Shown piece after piece: positions 20,985 to 30,619 of a stretch of DNA of 64,000 bases. This DNA is from Phascolarctos cinereus (Eukaryota; Chordata; Mammalia; Diprotodontia; Phascolarctidae): NCBI RefSeq assembly GCF_002099425.1, contig NW_018343972.1:7393501-7457500 (forward strand). The letters are read 5' to 3'. The first letter of the stretch is position 1; every line of letters begins with the position of its first letter. A program made the position numbers and the translations under genes. The notes under the pieces are model-generated. The model did not search any database. It was given only the letters and a program-made list of their open reading frames with translations, and was not told the origin of the DNA.

Positions 20985-21130
20985 TGATGTTAGTATTAAT
21001 ACCTTCATTTTTATAGATGGAGACACTGAGGCTCAGAGATGTTAAGTAAGAGGAAAAGTAGAGTAGCTAAAAGAGTACTGGATTAGCAGTCAGAGGCCCC
21101 AGGTTCTAATCCTGGTTCTGCTAATTATTA
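20985..21130. mobile_element. Two MIR pieces, head to head
   Basis: A minus-strand CORE (TTTTTATAGATGGAGACACT, GAGGCTCAGAGATGTTAAGT) abuts a plus-strand head (AAAGAGTACTGGATTAGCAG, CCCAGGTTCTAATCCTGGTT) at about 21052. Confidence 0.6.
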
Positions 21131-21414
21131 CATGTGTGTACATATTTATATATAGGTTACATGCCCATATTTGTAAATAGAGTAATAGAATCTTAGATTT
21201 GGACCAGAGTGGTCCATCAGTATAACCCCGTTCTTGAAGCATAAATATCCAGTCACTACGAGAAATGATCATGTGGTCATTACTTAGATGTCTAATCTCT
21301 TGTGATTTAAAACTTGCTGCAAACTGGTGAAGCCCAGAGTGAGTTCTGGGGGATGTTTTATATCACAAGTACCTAGATTTTCTCATGGAAACCATATTCA
21401 CTTCACATGGAATT

Positions 21415-21515
21415 TAGTTAATTCAATTTAATTCAGTTCACTGACCATTTGTTAAGCACATACTATGCCAGCCACTGTTCTAGGGATGTAAGTACAGAGA
21501 ATGAAACACTTACTG
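21415..21515 (-). mobile_element. L2 LINE tail
   Basis: GACCATTTGTTAAGCACATA, CTATGCCAGCCACTGTTCTA and GGGATGTAAGTACAGAGAAT. Confidence 0.6.
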
Positions 21516-21684
21516 TTCACCTGGAATCAAGTCTTAAAAAGCAGTTTCACATTTATTTTGAATTTTTTTCTTATTTCTTTTAAAAAAGGAGCAAGATATT
21601 TATTTTACAGATTGCTTTTGTTATTGTTGGTGGTGGTTTGGAACTGTGATGTTATTGGGGAGAAGACTCCCTCTACTAATTCAG

Positions 21685-21845
21685 GCCAACAACTTTTCTA
21701 CAATTTAGCTTTAGGAATTTCCTGGGGTCACTGAGAAGTTTAATGACTTGCCCAGAGCTCCACTGCCAGTATGTGTCCAGAGATCAGACTTGAACCTATG
21801 TCCTCTGACTCTGAGGCTAGTTCTTACATCTCACACTGCCTCTCA
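21685..21845 (-). mobile_element. MIR-related CORE-SINE
   Basis: CTACAATTTAGCTTTAGGAA, TTTCCTGGGGTCACTGAGAA, TGACTTGCCCAGAGCTCCAC and CTTGAACCTATGTCCTCTGA. The tail differs from MIR and MIR3 and resembles the copy at 60.2 kb. Confidence 0.6.
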
Positions 21846-22700
21846 AAGTCCAACATTCTTTCCAAACTGCCATCTTAACCTTCTCCTGAGGGTCATACTT
21901 TCTCTGTAGTGTAGACATCTTCTGAGAGAAACACATCTGTGTAATCATGGTGGGTCCAATCTTGACTCCATTAAATTTTAGTTGACTGAGAGAAAGTAGG
22001 AGAAATTAACACTTTCAAATATGGAAAGTCACTACCATACTTTTTGACTTAAAAGGGAGAATTTAGCAGGTATATGTAACCAATTGTATAACTGGTGCGA
22101 TGGTCCCGGAAAATGAGGCAGATTTTACCAGCATATCCATGATTAGGGCCACAACAATTTGGGGATATATCCATTGTTCTCTGAATCTCCCTTGTCTCTC
22201 TATTCCTCTCCCATTGTTGCTTAGGTCATCTGTCTGCCACCTATTCTTCTGATCTTTCTTTTCTGGTCCTGCTGGTATAGGTAAGTAGATAATTCTCCAT
22301 GCCATAAAAGCAAAAGCCTAGTTATGGACAAAGATCTTGGCAAAAACTTAAGGCAAATGAAAAAAGTACCAGTTTTATTGAAATGAAAAAAATTAGCTAA
22401 TGTTTGTACAGCATTTTGGGGAATGGAAAGGCAAGGCAAAGGGATGAAAAGGTGGAAACAGGCATAGTTGTAAAGTGGTTAGGTTATGGATTTAATTGAA
22501 AGAGACACAGCGTTCAGGGAACTTAACTAACTTCAATTTAGGGGCAACAAAACAATGCTAATTTTTAGTGGCAGAGGGTTTTCATACCAGGGGGCTCCCT
22601 ATAATAACAAATCCCAGATTCTGACCTACCCCCCCATGCAAGAAAAGGAAAAGAAATGACTTTGTGACTATACAAATCTCATCTAGTGCTCTTGTAATTA
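21846..22700. other. Unassigned sequence
   Basis: About 850 bp with no recognised repeat. The minus-strand frames of 72-82 residues show no familiar motif. Confidence 0.35.
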
Positions 22701-22708
22701 TATCAAGG

Positions 22709-22729
22709 ACATATATATGCGTATCTATA

Positions 22730-22801
<72 letters not shown>
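22709..22801. repeat. (TA)n(CA)n microsatellite
   Basis: Alternating TA units over about 22733-22760 pass into GTGTGTATAC and then a pure CA run to 22801. It creates spurious open frames on both strands. Confidence 0.97.
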
Positions 22802-22804
<3 letters not shown>

Positions 22805-22819
22805 CTATAATATCTGTAT

Positions 22820-22903
22820 AATAGCCACATTGGTCTCTGCCTTTTCAGGTAACAAGTATTTGTTAAATTCTTCCCTTATTTTAGGTAACTTCAACATACA
22901 TTT
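22820..22903 (+). mobile_element. L2 LINE, endonuclease end (5' piece)
   Basis: The frame ending LGNFNIHLK, at about 22881-22907, corresponds to the L2 endonuclease motif 'GDFNIH'. The copy is cut by an L1 at 22904 and continues at 23213. Confidence 0.7.
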
Positions 22904-23212
22904 AAAATTTTCTTTCTTTTTTCTACCAAACTTTTATTTATTTTTCTTTTCCTTTTAAAAATTATTTATTTTTGGCATTATAAATTTTTTTTGTTCAAAT
23001 TCTTTCCCTTCCAGACCTTCCCCCACCCATTTGGAAGGCAAGCAATATATCAGTTCTGCATGAAATCATGCAAAACATTTCCATGTTGCAGAAATAAAAA
23101 AAGCAAGGGAAATAAATAAAGTGAAAAAATATACTTTAGTTTTCATTCAGAGTTCATCAGTTCTTTCTCTCTGGAGATGGATAGCTTTTTTCATCATGAG
23201 TCCTTCAACATA
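22904..23212 (-). mobile_element. L1 3' end inserted in L2
   Basis: A T-rich start (the reversed A-tail) leads to CCAGACCTTCCCCCACCCAT, AATATATCAGTTCTGCATGA and GGAGATGGATAGC with TTCATCATGAGTCCTTC. The direct repeat CTTCAACATACATTT at 22889-22903 and 23213-23227 is a perfect 15-bp target-site duplication. This is a 5'-truncated L1 insertion of about 310 bp. Confidence 0.9.
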
Positions 23213-24035
23213 CATTTTAATGTTGCCTTATGAACTTTAACTTACCAGTTTACTAATTGACTAAATTCCCACGTCAACCATGTCAATCACACATTGAAAT
23301 GGTTACCGACAAGTGTTCTGCTCCTATGTTCAAGAACTCTGAATTCTCTTTATCTTATCATAGTTTTTATCTTTTCATTTACCCATATGCTTCATTACTC
23401 CTAAACCTCAGAGTCCCAGGAGTTTCTCATTAGGACTTCCAAGTTGGCCTTCACTCCTACACTGTCTTCTCTCCTCCTTTCCCAGTCTTGACTCTTTGTG
23501 AATGAGTAAACTCCACACTATTCTCTGCCCTTGAATTTCTGGATCTCTTGCCCAATTACAGATCCCAGATTACTCCCATCATCTTTCTCCTTTGCTTCTA
23601 CTCTAATTCTGCTGAATGGAGCTGGCAGAAATCATGAAACTCTAATGACTTGATATATTATAAATGTATATTGGGAAATCTCAACTGTACCCTTACTAGA
23701 GGAAGGTGGTCCTACTACATCTTAATTGATTTCTTTTAAACTACAGCTGCTCTTGCAAATCTTTTCTTCTCTCTCAAAGATTCTCATGCTACTCCCTCCC
23801 TTCATCTTCTCTTAAGAGTACAGAGCCTCAGCTTCACTGAAAAAATTGAAGTTACTTGATGAGAGCTCCCCCCTTCTTTATCTCATATCCATCTGATGTT
23901 ATCCTTCACTATCTTCTCCACTCTACTCTGATGATGAGTTGACCCTTGTGCTTGCCAAAACCAACTATAACCCCTCTCCCCTCAATCCCATCCCCTCTCA
24001 TCTTCTGCCGGAGGCCTTTCCCAGTCTTACTTAGC
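23213..24035 (+). mobile_element. L2 LINE, endonuclease-RT linker region
   Basis: The copy resumes after the L1. CAGATCCCAGATTACTCCCA, GAAAAAATTGAAGTTACTTG, CTGATGATGAGTTGACCCTT and CCAAAACCAACTATAACCCC follow the linker between endonuclease and reverse transcriptase of L2. This is the most 5'-extended L2 in the window. The frame is broken. Confidence 0.8.
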
Positions 24036-24059
24036 TGCTAATGCTTCCCCTTTCAGATG

Positions 24060-24296
24060 AGCATCCATAAATTCTCTCTTTCTTTCTGTCTCTGTCTGTC
24101 TGTCTCTCTCTGTCTCTCTGTCTCTCTCTCTCTCTCTATATATATATTTTAATTATTTAAATTATTTTTATATTATCTTTCTATTAGAATGTATACTCCT
24201 TGAGGGCAGGGATTGATTTGTGCCATTCTTTGCATCTTCAGCATTTAGCACAGTGCCTAGCACGCAGTAAGTGCTTAATAAATGCTTGTTGACTAA
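24060..24296 (+). mobile_element. L2 LINE 3' end with internal simple repeat
   Basis: After a (TCTG)n/(TC)n/(TA)n run at about 24075-24150 come TTAGAATGTATACTCCTTGA, GGGCAGGGATTGATTTGTGC and AGTGCTTAATAAATGCTTGT. It may be the end of the copy above, with the reverse transcriptase deleted. Confidence 0.85.
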
Positions 24297-24379
24297 TAGT
24301 GGTGAGGGGAGGGAGAGAAAAGGTGGGGAAATGATCTATATATAAATAGTTTTAATATAAGGGAGAGTGAGAATTTTAA

Positions 24380-24681
24380 GGAAATATATAAAGAAAATTC
24401 TCAAATGCTTTGAGAAATTTAAGGAAAAAAAGATCACTTTCAAATAAGAGGAAGAGGGGAATGGTCATTTGAGTTGGGCCTTCAAGGAAGTCCAGTAACT
24501 TCAATAGATGGAGATTGGTGGGAATCAATTCCAGGTATGGAGGGCAGAATGAATAAAGGCACATACATGCAGAAAGAAGGAGGGATAAGAACAGGTGACA
24601 GGGAATAGTTCAGATTGTCTAGGCCAGTGAAAGCAAAAAGAAGAGTAGTATGAGATAAAGCTTGAAAGGTATAGAGAAGCC
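24380..24681 (-). mobile_element. L2 LINE, late ORF2, first part
   Basis: GAGTTGGGCCTTCAAGGAAG and CAATTCCAGGTATGGAGGGC match the reversed end of L2 ORF2. It is interrupted by a short SINE at 24682. Confidence 0.7.
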
Positions 24682-24797
24682 TTTTTTTTTTTTTGGCAAG
24701 GCAATCACTGTTAAGTGAGTGTCTGAGACCAGATTTGAACTCAGATCCTCCTGACTCCAGGGCCAGTGCTCTATCCACTGCGCCATCTAGCTGCCCC
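24682..24797 (-). mobile_element. Short WSINE-like SINE, internally shortened
   Basis: A poly-T start leads to GGCAAGGCAATCACTGTTAA, then straight to GTGTCTGAGACCAGATTTGA. The usual CACACAGCTAGTAAGT block is therefore missing. The head is clean (CCACTGCGCCATCTAGCTGC). Confidence 0.9.
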
Positions 24798-25440
24798 TGG
24801 AGTCATATTTTGGATGGGATTCTGTATGCTAGAGTCAGGAGTTTATGGTTTATTCTGCAGACAGTGGCGAGCCATTATAGTTCTTGAGTAGAGGGGGTAT
24901 TTGCTTCAAAGTAATACTTTAGAAAGATTTTTCAGTCAAGCGTGAATAGTGTACTGGAGAGAGGAGAGAATGGAGGCAGGCAGACAACTCAGGAAATCAT
25001 TACAAACATACAAGGTATCTCACAACTCAGTGCAGTTTTAAGCTTTAAGTACCTTAAAACTACACCAAGAATTTTGGGACACTCTGTATAGTCTAGGTAG
25101 GGAGTGATGAAGTAGTACCAGTTGGAGTGGCAAGGAGAGGAACCTAATGAGCAAGAGATTGCCAAGGAAGAATCAGCAGGACTTAGGAGTTAATTGAGGA
25201 CAGGGAAGAGTCAGCAATGATTTTAAAAATTTCTTCTTTTGTGATTGAGGAGATAACAGTGCCCTCAAGAGATGACAGTGAGGCTGGGAGGTGAGGATGT
25301 ATTTTAGGAGGATATATTTTAGCACTTTTGGACACATTGAATTTGAGGTACCAGCCAAAGAACATTCGTATGGAGTTGACCAATAGACCCTTGGATATAT
25401 CATGTGAAAAAGTCATGGTTGGGACTACATACTTGAAGAA
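24798..25440 (-). mobile_element. L2 LINE, ORF2, second part
   Basis: GAGTCAGGAGTTTATGGTTT, CAGTGCCCTCAAGAGATGAC, CTTTTGGACACATTGAATTT and GGAGTTGACCAATAGACCCT follow reversed L2 ORF2. A mariner MITE lies inside at 25009. Confidence 0.7.
25009..25088. mobile_element. 80-bp palindromic mariner-type MITE
   Basis: The two halves are near inverted repeats around a short centre. The left arm holds CAGTGCAGTTTTAAG and the right arm CTTAAAACTACACCAAG, with outer ends AAGGTATCTCA and TGGGACACTCTG. TA dinucleotides bound it. It carries no coding sequence and sits within a minus-strand L2. Confidence 0.75.
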
Positions 25441-25509
25441 GTTGAAGCCACAGGAATGTTGAGATCACTTAGGAGTAAATGGAAGAAAAAAAAAGGCTCC
25501 AAAATTTTT

Positions 25510-25762
25510 GGCAGCTAGGTTGGTACAGTGGATAGAATGCTGGGCCTGGAATCAGGAAGACTCATTTCCACGAGTTCAAATCTGGCCTCAGACACTTATT
25601 AGCTGTGTGATTCTGGGCAAGTCACTTAACCCAGTTTGCCTCAGTTTCCTCATCTGTAAAATGAGCTGGAGAAGGAAATGGCAAACCACTCCAATATCTT
25701 TGCCAAGGAAACCCCAAATGGGATCATGAAGAGTCAAACACACTTGAAAAATGACTGAATCT
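25510..25762 (+). mobile_element. Mar-1-type CORE-SINE
   Basis: A complete copy: GGCAGCTAGGTTGGTACAGT, TCATTTCCACGAGTTCAAAT, GGGCAAGTCACTTAACCCAG and CAAACCACTCCAATATCTTT. It shares the extra CATTTCCACGAG-like block with the copy at 51.5 kb, which suggests a common subfamily. Confidence 0.93.
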
Positions 25763-25964
25763 CTCCCTAGGGAGGCAGGCTTTTGTCAATATTTCCTTTT
25801 TGATGAGACATCAGAAGCCTTTTGTTTTCTCTTTGTTCTGTTTTAAGTGAAGTAAAAATGACAAAGTAAACAAATTGTATCTAGGAACTTTGCTAGTCTA
25901 AAGGATTTTTGGAAGCACAAACTGAGTCTGTTAACATGATTATGAACAGATGGGATGTAAACCC

Positions 25965-26022
25965 AGGGAGTTAGATGTGATAGCTTCTAAGGTCTCTTCT
26001 ATCTCCAGAGCTATGATCCTGT
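25965..26022 (+). mobile_element. MIR3-type SINE tail
   Basis: GGGAGTTAGATGTGATAGCT, TCTAAGGTCTCTTCTATCTC and CAGAGCTATGATCCTGTGA. Confidence 0.6.
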
Positions 26023-26754
26023 GAACAGCTTCCTTCCAATTAGCAGACCTTCTCTCTTTTTTTTTCTTAGAAAAACTTACATTTTGATTTCTTTTCCATT
26101 TGGGGGAATTTTCCATAATGTCACCATTAAAAACACATTCTCGTTTTCATTCAAAAGCAATGTATTAGCATTTTGTTTGTTCTTTCTATATCCCAACAAA
26201 GCTTCTGTAGTCTTTCTGATCTACAAAGATTAAAAAAAAATGCTTAGATTTGGTTCGGTTATATGATTCAGCATTAGATTCATTTTTTTTCTTCCAATGT
26301 ATGCTTTTCTGCTGGGCAGGTCCTACATTTTAACATTTGCTGTATAATCTCAGAATTGACAAAAACCTTTAAAGCCATTTTATTCAGTTCAATTAACATT
26401 AAGTACCCATTCTGTGCCCCAGAAGCACCTAAGCATTTGGCATTAAGTATTCCCCAATTACTATAAGACTACATACAATTCATCCATACCCTATCATACT
26501 GACCAATTTTTGTCCATGCCCTTCCATAAATCCTGTATAGAAGAAAAATTAAAGACTGTTTCTGTTCACAGATACACGGACCTGGCTAGCTGCATGCAAA
26601 AGCAATTGATTAATAAATGACTGTTGAACCAATGAAACTTTCCACACTTAGGAAGTCTTTAAATTTAGCTCACAATAGCAATTCTCCCCACCACTTCCCA
26701 ACACCACAGCAATAAGGTAGTATCTAAATAGTAACACCAATTAACAAGCTCAAC
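26023..26754. other. Unassigned AT-rich sequence
   Basis: Mostly unassigned. Short L2- or MIR-like tails are possible at about 26385 and 26610 (AATAAATGACTGTTGAACC). Confidence 0.35.
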
Positions 26755-27145
26755 CTGATTATTAAGTCCTGGGCAAGCACTCTACTAGGCACAGAGGTAC
26801 AAAGATGAAAAATCATATAGTACTGACAAGTACGAAAAAAAGCAAGGGAGAAGTAGAATTTGGAAAAGGCAAAAATAAAAAAAATTTGAGAAGGAAAGAG
26901 TACATGAGAAGGAGTTATGGAAGAACTGGTCCTTAGCTGATTGTAAGAATGGCATGGCAGGGATGAAAAGGGAGTGCACTTCAGGTATTGGTCTTTGTCA
27001 ATGCAGAATTGTAGATCTTAAAGTTTGAAGGGTTTGATAGATACCCGGATAGAAATGTCTTTCAAGTAGACGGGAGGTCCAAAAGTGGAGCTCAGGGAGA
27101 GAGACTGAAACTGAACATAGATACATTTGAGAATCTTCTACATTG
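26755..27145 (-). mobile_element. L2 LINE, late ORF2 and 3' end
   Basis: GGCAAGCACTCTACTAGGCA, GAAAAGGGAGTGCACTTCAG, GATACCCGGATAGAAATGTC and CCAAAAGTGGAGCTCAGGGA. It continues at 27387-27420 after a Mar-1 insertion. Confidence 0.65.
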
Positions 27146-27386
27146 CTGTTACTCAGTCATGTCATTCATTCTCTTCATGATCCCAGTTGGGGTTTTCTTG
27201 GTAAGGATATTGGAGTGGTTTACCATTTCCTCCTTCAACTCATTTGACTGATGAGGAAACTGAAGTAAACAAGGTTAAGTGACTTGCTCAGGGTATCACA
27301 GCTATTAAGTGTCTGAGGCAGGATTTGTACTCAGGTCTTGATCCCAAGGCAAGCGCTCTTACCCACCCAGCCACCTCGCTGCCTCC
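27146..27386 (-). mobile_element. Mar-1-type CORE-SINE inserted in L2
   Basis: Reversed full copy: TTCATGATCCCAGTTGGGGT, ATTGGAGTGGTTTACCATTT, TGATGAGGAAACTGAAGTAA, TTAAGTGTCTGAGGCAGGAT and the head CCAGCCACCTCGCTGCCTCC. Confidence 0.92.
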
Positions 27387-27459
27387 TGATGGTCTAGGCA
27401 GAGGTGGCCATTTAATGGGGGGAAGGGGAGAGGGAGGGATGACATCTAAAAGGAAAAAA

Positions 27460-28060
27460 GAAACATGTAAAACAGGCGAGAGCCGAGTCTAGGAAGGGGA
27501 ATGGAGGAGGGACACTATGCAGGAGGTGGACGTCAAGCGTCAAATGGCCAGACGGGCCAGTCCAATCAGTCCGGGCCCCAAACTCTACCCTCTCCCTGCT
27601 ACCTCGGGCCACGGATGCACGCGTGGGCAGAAACCACGCGCCGGTGGTTTTAGGCTGCCGCCGCGAAGACGGCGAAGAGAGCAAATGATGATCTCGGGAG
27701 GCCGCCCGGCCCGGTCTCGGGGCCCCTTCCCCTCCTCACGCTCGCCAGCAAGGAGATGGGCGGGTGGCGGGTCTGGGAAACGCGCTCCTTACGGAGGGAA
27801 GCCTTGGGAACAAGGCCGCGGGGGCTCCGGGCCCGGGCCGGCCCCCGCTTCATATCCTTGGTCTCCAGCCTCACCCCGCGGTTGCGGCCTGTCCAGGAAC
27901 CCACCCCCACCCTGGCCGCCCAACTGCAGCCCCAGACACACATCTGTCGGGGATTGCCCGCTCAGTCCTACCTGCTCGTGTGACACGAGCTGAGGCTTCT
28001 TCTCATCCACCAGAGCACCCATTTTCCCCGGCTGCACGTGTCTGAAGGTGCCTAGCAGAC
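27460..28060. promoter_or_regulatory. CpG island
   Basis: It is the only GC-rich segment of the window. By hand count it holds about 45 CpG dinucleotides in 600 bp, against one or two per several hundred bases around it. Clusters include GCCGCCGCGAAGACGGCG and CCGGGCCCGGGCCGGCC. There is no TATA box at a convincing site. The long frames here (158 residues on plus, about 100 on minus) are Pro/Arg/Gly-rich and look like frames favoured by high GC. It is probably an unmethylated promoter or an internal CpG island. Confidence 0.75.
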
Positions 28061-28082
28061 CTTCTCTTGCAGTTTTCATCAT
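27972..28082 (-). CDS. Candidate first coding exon, unrecognised
   Basis: On the minus strand an open frame starts MMKTAREGLLGTFRHVQPGK at 28082 and ends in MGALVDEKKPQLVSHEQ. A good 5' splice site follows directly (CAG then GTAGGA, GT at 27971-27970). A second ATG at 28022-28020 has a strong context (GGGGAAAATGGGT), so the protein may begin MGALVDEKK. The exon lies at the upstream edge of the CpG island, as a first exon would. I do not recognise the peptide and found no downstream exon. It could equally be chance. Confidence 0.25.
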
Positions 28083-28213
28083 TACTTTCCCATACTTTCT
28101 CAATGCCCCGGTTTAATCAACACTTTTTGAACCCACTATTAGAAGGGGTAACCTACATGGCCATTTACTGGTTTTCTTTTTCTTTTCTTTCTGGCTGAAT
28201 CTGAAGTGCTAGA

Positions 28214-28455
28214 GGAAGCTAGGTGGCTCAGTAGATAGAGTTCTGGGCCAGGAGTCAGAGAGACCTGAGTTCAAATGTGGCCTCAGATGCTCACTAGCTG
28301 TGTGACCCCTAACAAGTCATGTAACTTTTATTTGATTCAGTTTCATCAACTCTAAGAATTAGAATGCCATTTACTTCTTGGGTTGTTGTGAGGATCAAAT
28401 GAAATCATATTTGTAAAAAGTACTGAGCACTATATAAATGTTGATTCTCTTTACC
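28214..28455 (+). mobile_element. CORE-SINE with MIR-type tail
   Basis: It has a marsupial SINE head (GAAGCTAGGTGGCTCAGTAG, CAGGAGTCAGAGAGACCTGA) joined to a MIR-like 3' half (GTTGTTGTGAGGATCAAATG, GAGCACTATATAAATGTTGA). It thus differs from Mar-1, which has a BovB-like tail. Confidence 0.85.
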
Positions 28456-28559
28456 TTTCTTTCCTTTTTCCTCTTCCCTGTTGGGAGATTAAGTGATTAA
28501 TAGGGAAGCCAAGGGAATATTTTTATTCATCCAAATATTTGAAAGAAGCTGCCTCAAAA

Positions 28560-28760
28560 GAACTCTGGATTTGGAGTCGGGAAGGAACTTGGACTTCAAA
28601 ACTTATTAGCTATGTCCCTTTGGGCAAGTCACTTATTCTGTCTGAAACTTGGTTTTCCTCATCTGTAAAATGGGGTTAATATTACTTGCACTACCCACCT
28701 CATATCATTGTTTCAAGTAAAGTATTCTGTTAATTCTAAAGCACTATAGAAATCTGAGTT
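28560..28760 (+). mobile_element. MIR
   Basis: CTCTGGATTTGGAGTCGGGA, TGGGCAAGTCACTTATTCTG, CTCATCTGTAAAATGGGGTT and AAAGCACTATAGAAATCTGA. Confidence 0.75.
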
Positions 28761-28794
28761 TTAACACTTAGATTTAGTCCCTACTGCATGTAAT

Positions 28795-29185
28795 TGCAGT
28801 CCTTCCTGCCTTCTATAGTCTCGAAAAACTTGCTGCTCCTCACATACAACATTCCATCTCTTTTTACCGTGTCTTTCACTGAGCCTGGGCCTCCTGCCTG
28901 AAATACCATTTCTCCTCATTTCCTCCTCTTAGGCTCCCTAACTTTCTTGAAAGCACAGTTCAAATGCCACCTCCTGTGAAAATCTTTTTTTCTGATTCTC
29001 ATCCCCACTTACTCCCCACCTTTCATTCCTTGTACTTATTATTAAGGGTACATGTTGTTTCCATTGACAGAATGTAAGCTCTTTGTGGGCAGGGACTGTT
29101 GTACTTTTGTCTTTTTCTCTCTGTCACCTAGCACAAAATCTGGTACTTGGTAGATGATTAATAAATCCTCATTGATTGGTACAAG
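28795..29185 (+). mobile_element. L2 LINE 3' region
   Basis: The final ORF2 segment (CTCACATACAACATTCCATC, AGTTCAAATGCCACCTCCTG) leads to the 3' UTR (AGAATGTAAGCTCTTTGTGG, GGCAGGGACTGTTGTACTTT) and TAGATGATTAATAAATCCTC. It is one of the longer plus-strand L2 ends. Confidence 0.88.
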
Positions 29186-30344
29186 ACTGAATGAGAAAAT
29201 ACAAATGAGCCATTAAAGGCACATTTTCCTCTGTGTGTACATTCGGAGGAAAATATTCTCCTACTTAAAAATTGGTTGGGAATTTCTGAATTCCACAGCA
29301 ATTTCCCATTTGCCTTTTGGGAATATGGCAAGGTGGTTTTAGATGAATGAAGCTTTTCTCCCTTATAGACAAGGATGAAAGTTGATTTTGCTTGAAGGAG
29401 TAACTGTAGTGTTTTGTATTGTTGGGTAGTACCTACATTGGCTGACTAATTTTCTTTCTGTCAATAGAAAGGATTGTTTGACTATTTTCTGTGTGTCCAT
29501 TTACTCTTTTAGGAAATGAACAACAAATATATGGTAGGTTTTCCTTGGCTCCTGTGGTCCAAGGGTAGATTTTCATGGGTTTGGAAACTCAGACAAAGGT
29601 GTTAGACTTTAAAAATCGACTTAAGGCTATGCAGGGGATTCTTTTGGTGTGGAGGAATGAAGGAAGGAAGCACCCCCCTCAGATTCAGGGAACGGTTTTC
29701 CCAGCTAAGTTGTTTTTATATTCTACTAAGTTACTTTGATTAAAAATTCATAGGCAGAGATAATCAGGTCAAAATGACCGGCCTTCAGCTGCTGTAGTCA
29801 ACAAAGGGGCTTAATAAAAGATAGTTGTGAATTATCTTGTCAGGATCCAAAAGGGAATGGGGGGAAGAGTCTGCCAAAGATCCAGCCTTGCCTCTCCAGA
29901 GCTAAATGGAAATGTTTATCAACAACAGGAGGATTTGCTCCTGATTGTACTATTTGTTATTCATAAATTAATCTTGAGTAAAAGCTTTCTGGAATTGGCT
30001 CAAGAGCCCTGTGGATAATTTGGTCTTCTTTGTTTTCTTTTCAAAAGAGACATTTTAAAATGATGATGGAAAGGCCTGCAGAAGTAAGTACAGTTTTATG
30101 TGCTGTCAGATCTGGTGGAGAAAAGAGTTGCTAGTCTCTACCTTCTAGTGCATTGACTGTTTGGCAGGGCTTTCTCAGATTTTGAGGAGTTCTGTTTCCC
30201 TCTGGTCTCACTAGAAATTTGAAAGGTAGGATACATTGTGGATGAAGCCCCAGAGCAGGGCCTTGGCATTCATGGTGACTAAGAAAACTCAAGTTCTTGA
30301 GCTTCAAATGGGATATTTTTGGTCCATGGCATGATGCTGAACAC
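29186..30344. other. Repeat-poor segment of 1.16 kb
   Basis: I recognise no repeat, RNA gene or exon. A 63-residue frame at 29827-30018 shows no known motif. Confidence 0.4.
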
Positions 30345-30590
30345 CCAGTAGGAGCCTAGGATGTAGAGGAATGTGTGCTGATTTTGGATTCAGGTGATCT
30401 GAATTTGAATCCCTGCTTTGCCACTTAACTAGCTGTGTGAGCCAGTCAGGGCAAACTACTTAACCTCTGTGAGACACAGTTTCCTGTTTTTCAAACAGGG
30501 CAATAAATTCATTTGTGCAGGGCTTGTCTTATATAGTTGTGAGGAGAATGTTTTCAAATCTTAAAGATGTAAATAAATGGAAATTATTAT
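30345..30590 (+). mobile_element. MIR
   Basis: GATTTTGGATTCAGGTGATC, TGAATTTGAATCCCTGCTTT, AAACTACTTAACCTCTGTGA and AGATGTAAATAAATGGAAAT. The copy is near full length. Confidence 0.75.
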
Positions 30591-30619
30591 GAGTCCTTAA
30601 GATAAAGAGACTAGAAGAG

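Noticed and set aside
22582-22958. Frames rich in Cys-Val or Thr-His
   Set aside because: They are translations of the (CA)n/(TA)n microsatellite, as at 48.4, 57.9 and 62.5 kb.
27517-27993. 158-residue plus-strand open frame and several others in the CpG island
   Set aside because: Composition is Pro/Arg/Gly/Ser-rich with no domain. Several overlapping frames on both strands are open, as expected where stop codons are rare in GC-rich DNA.
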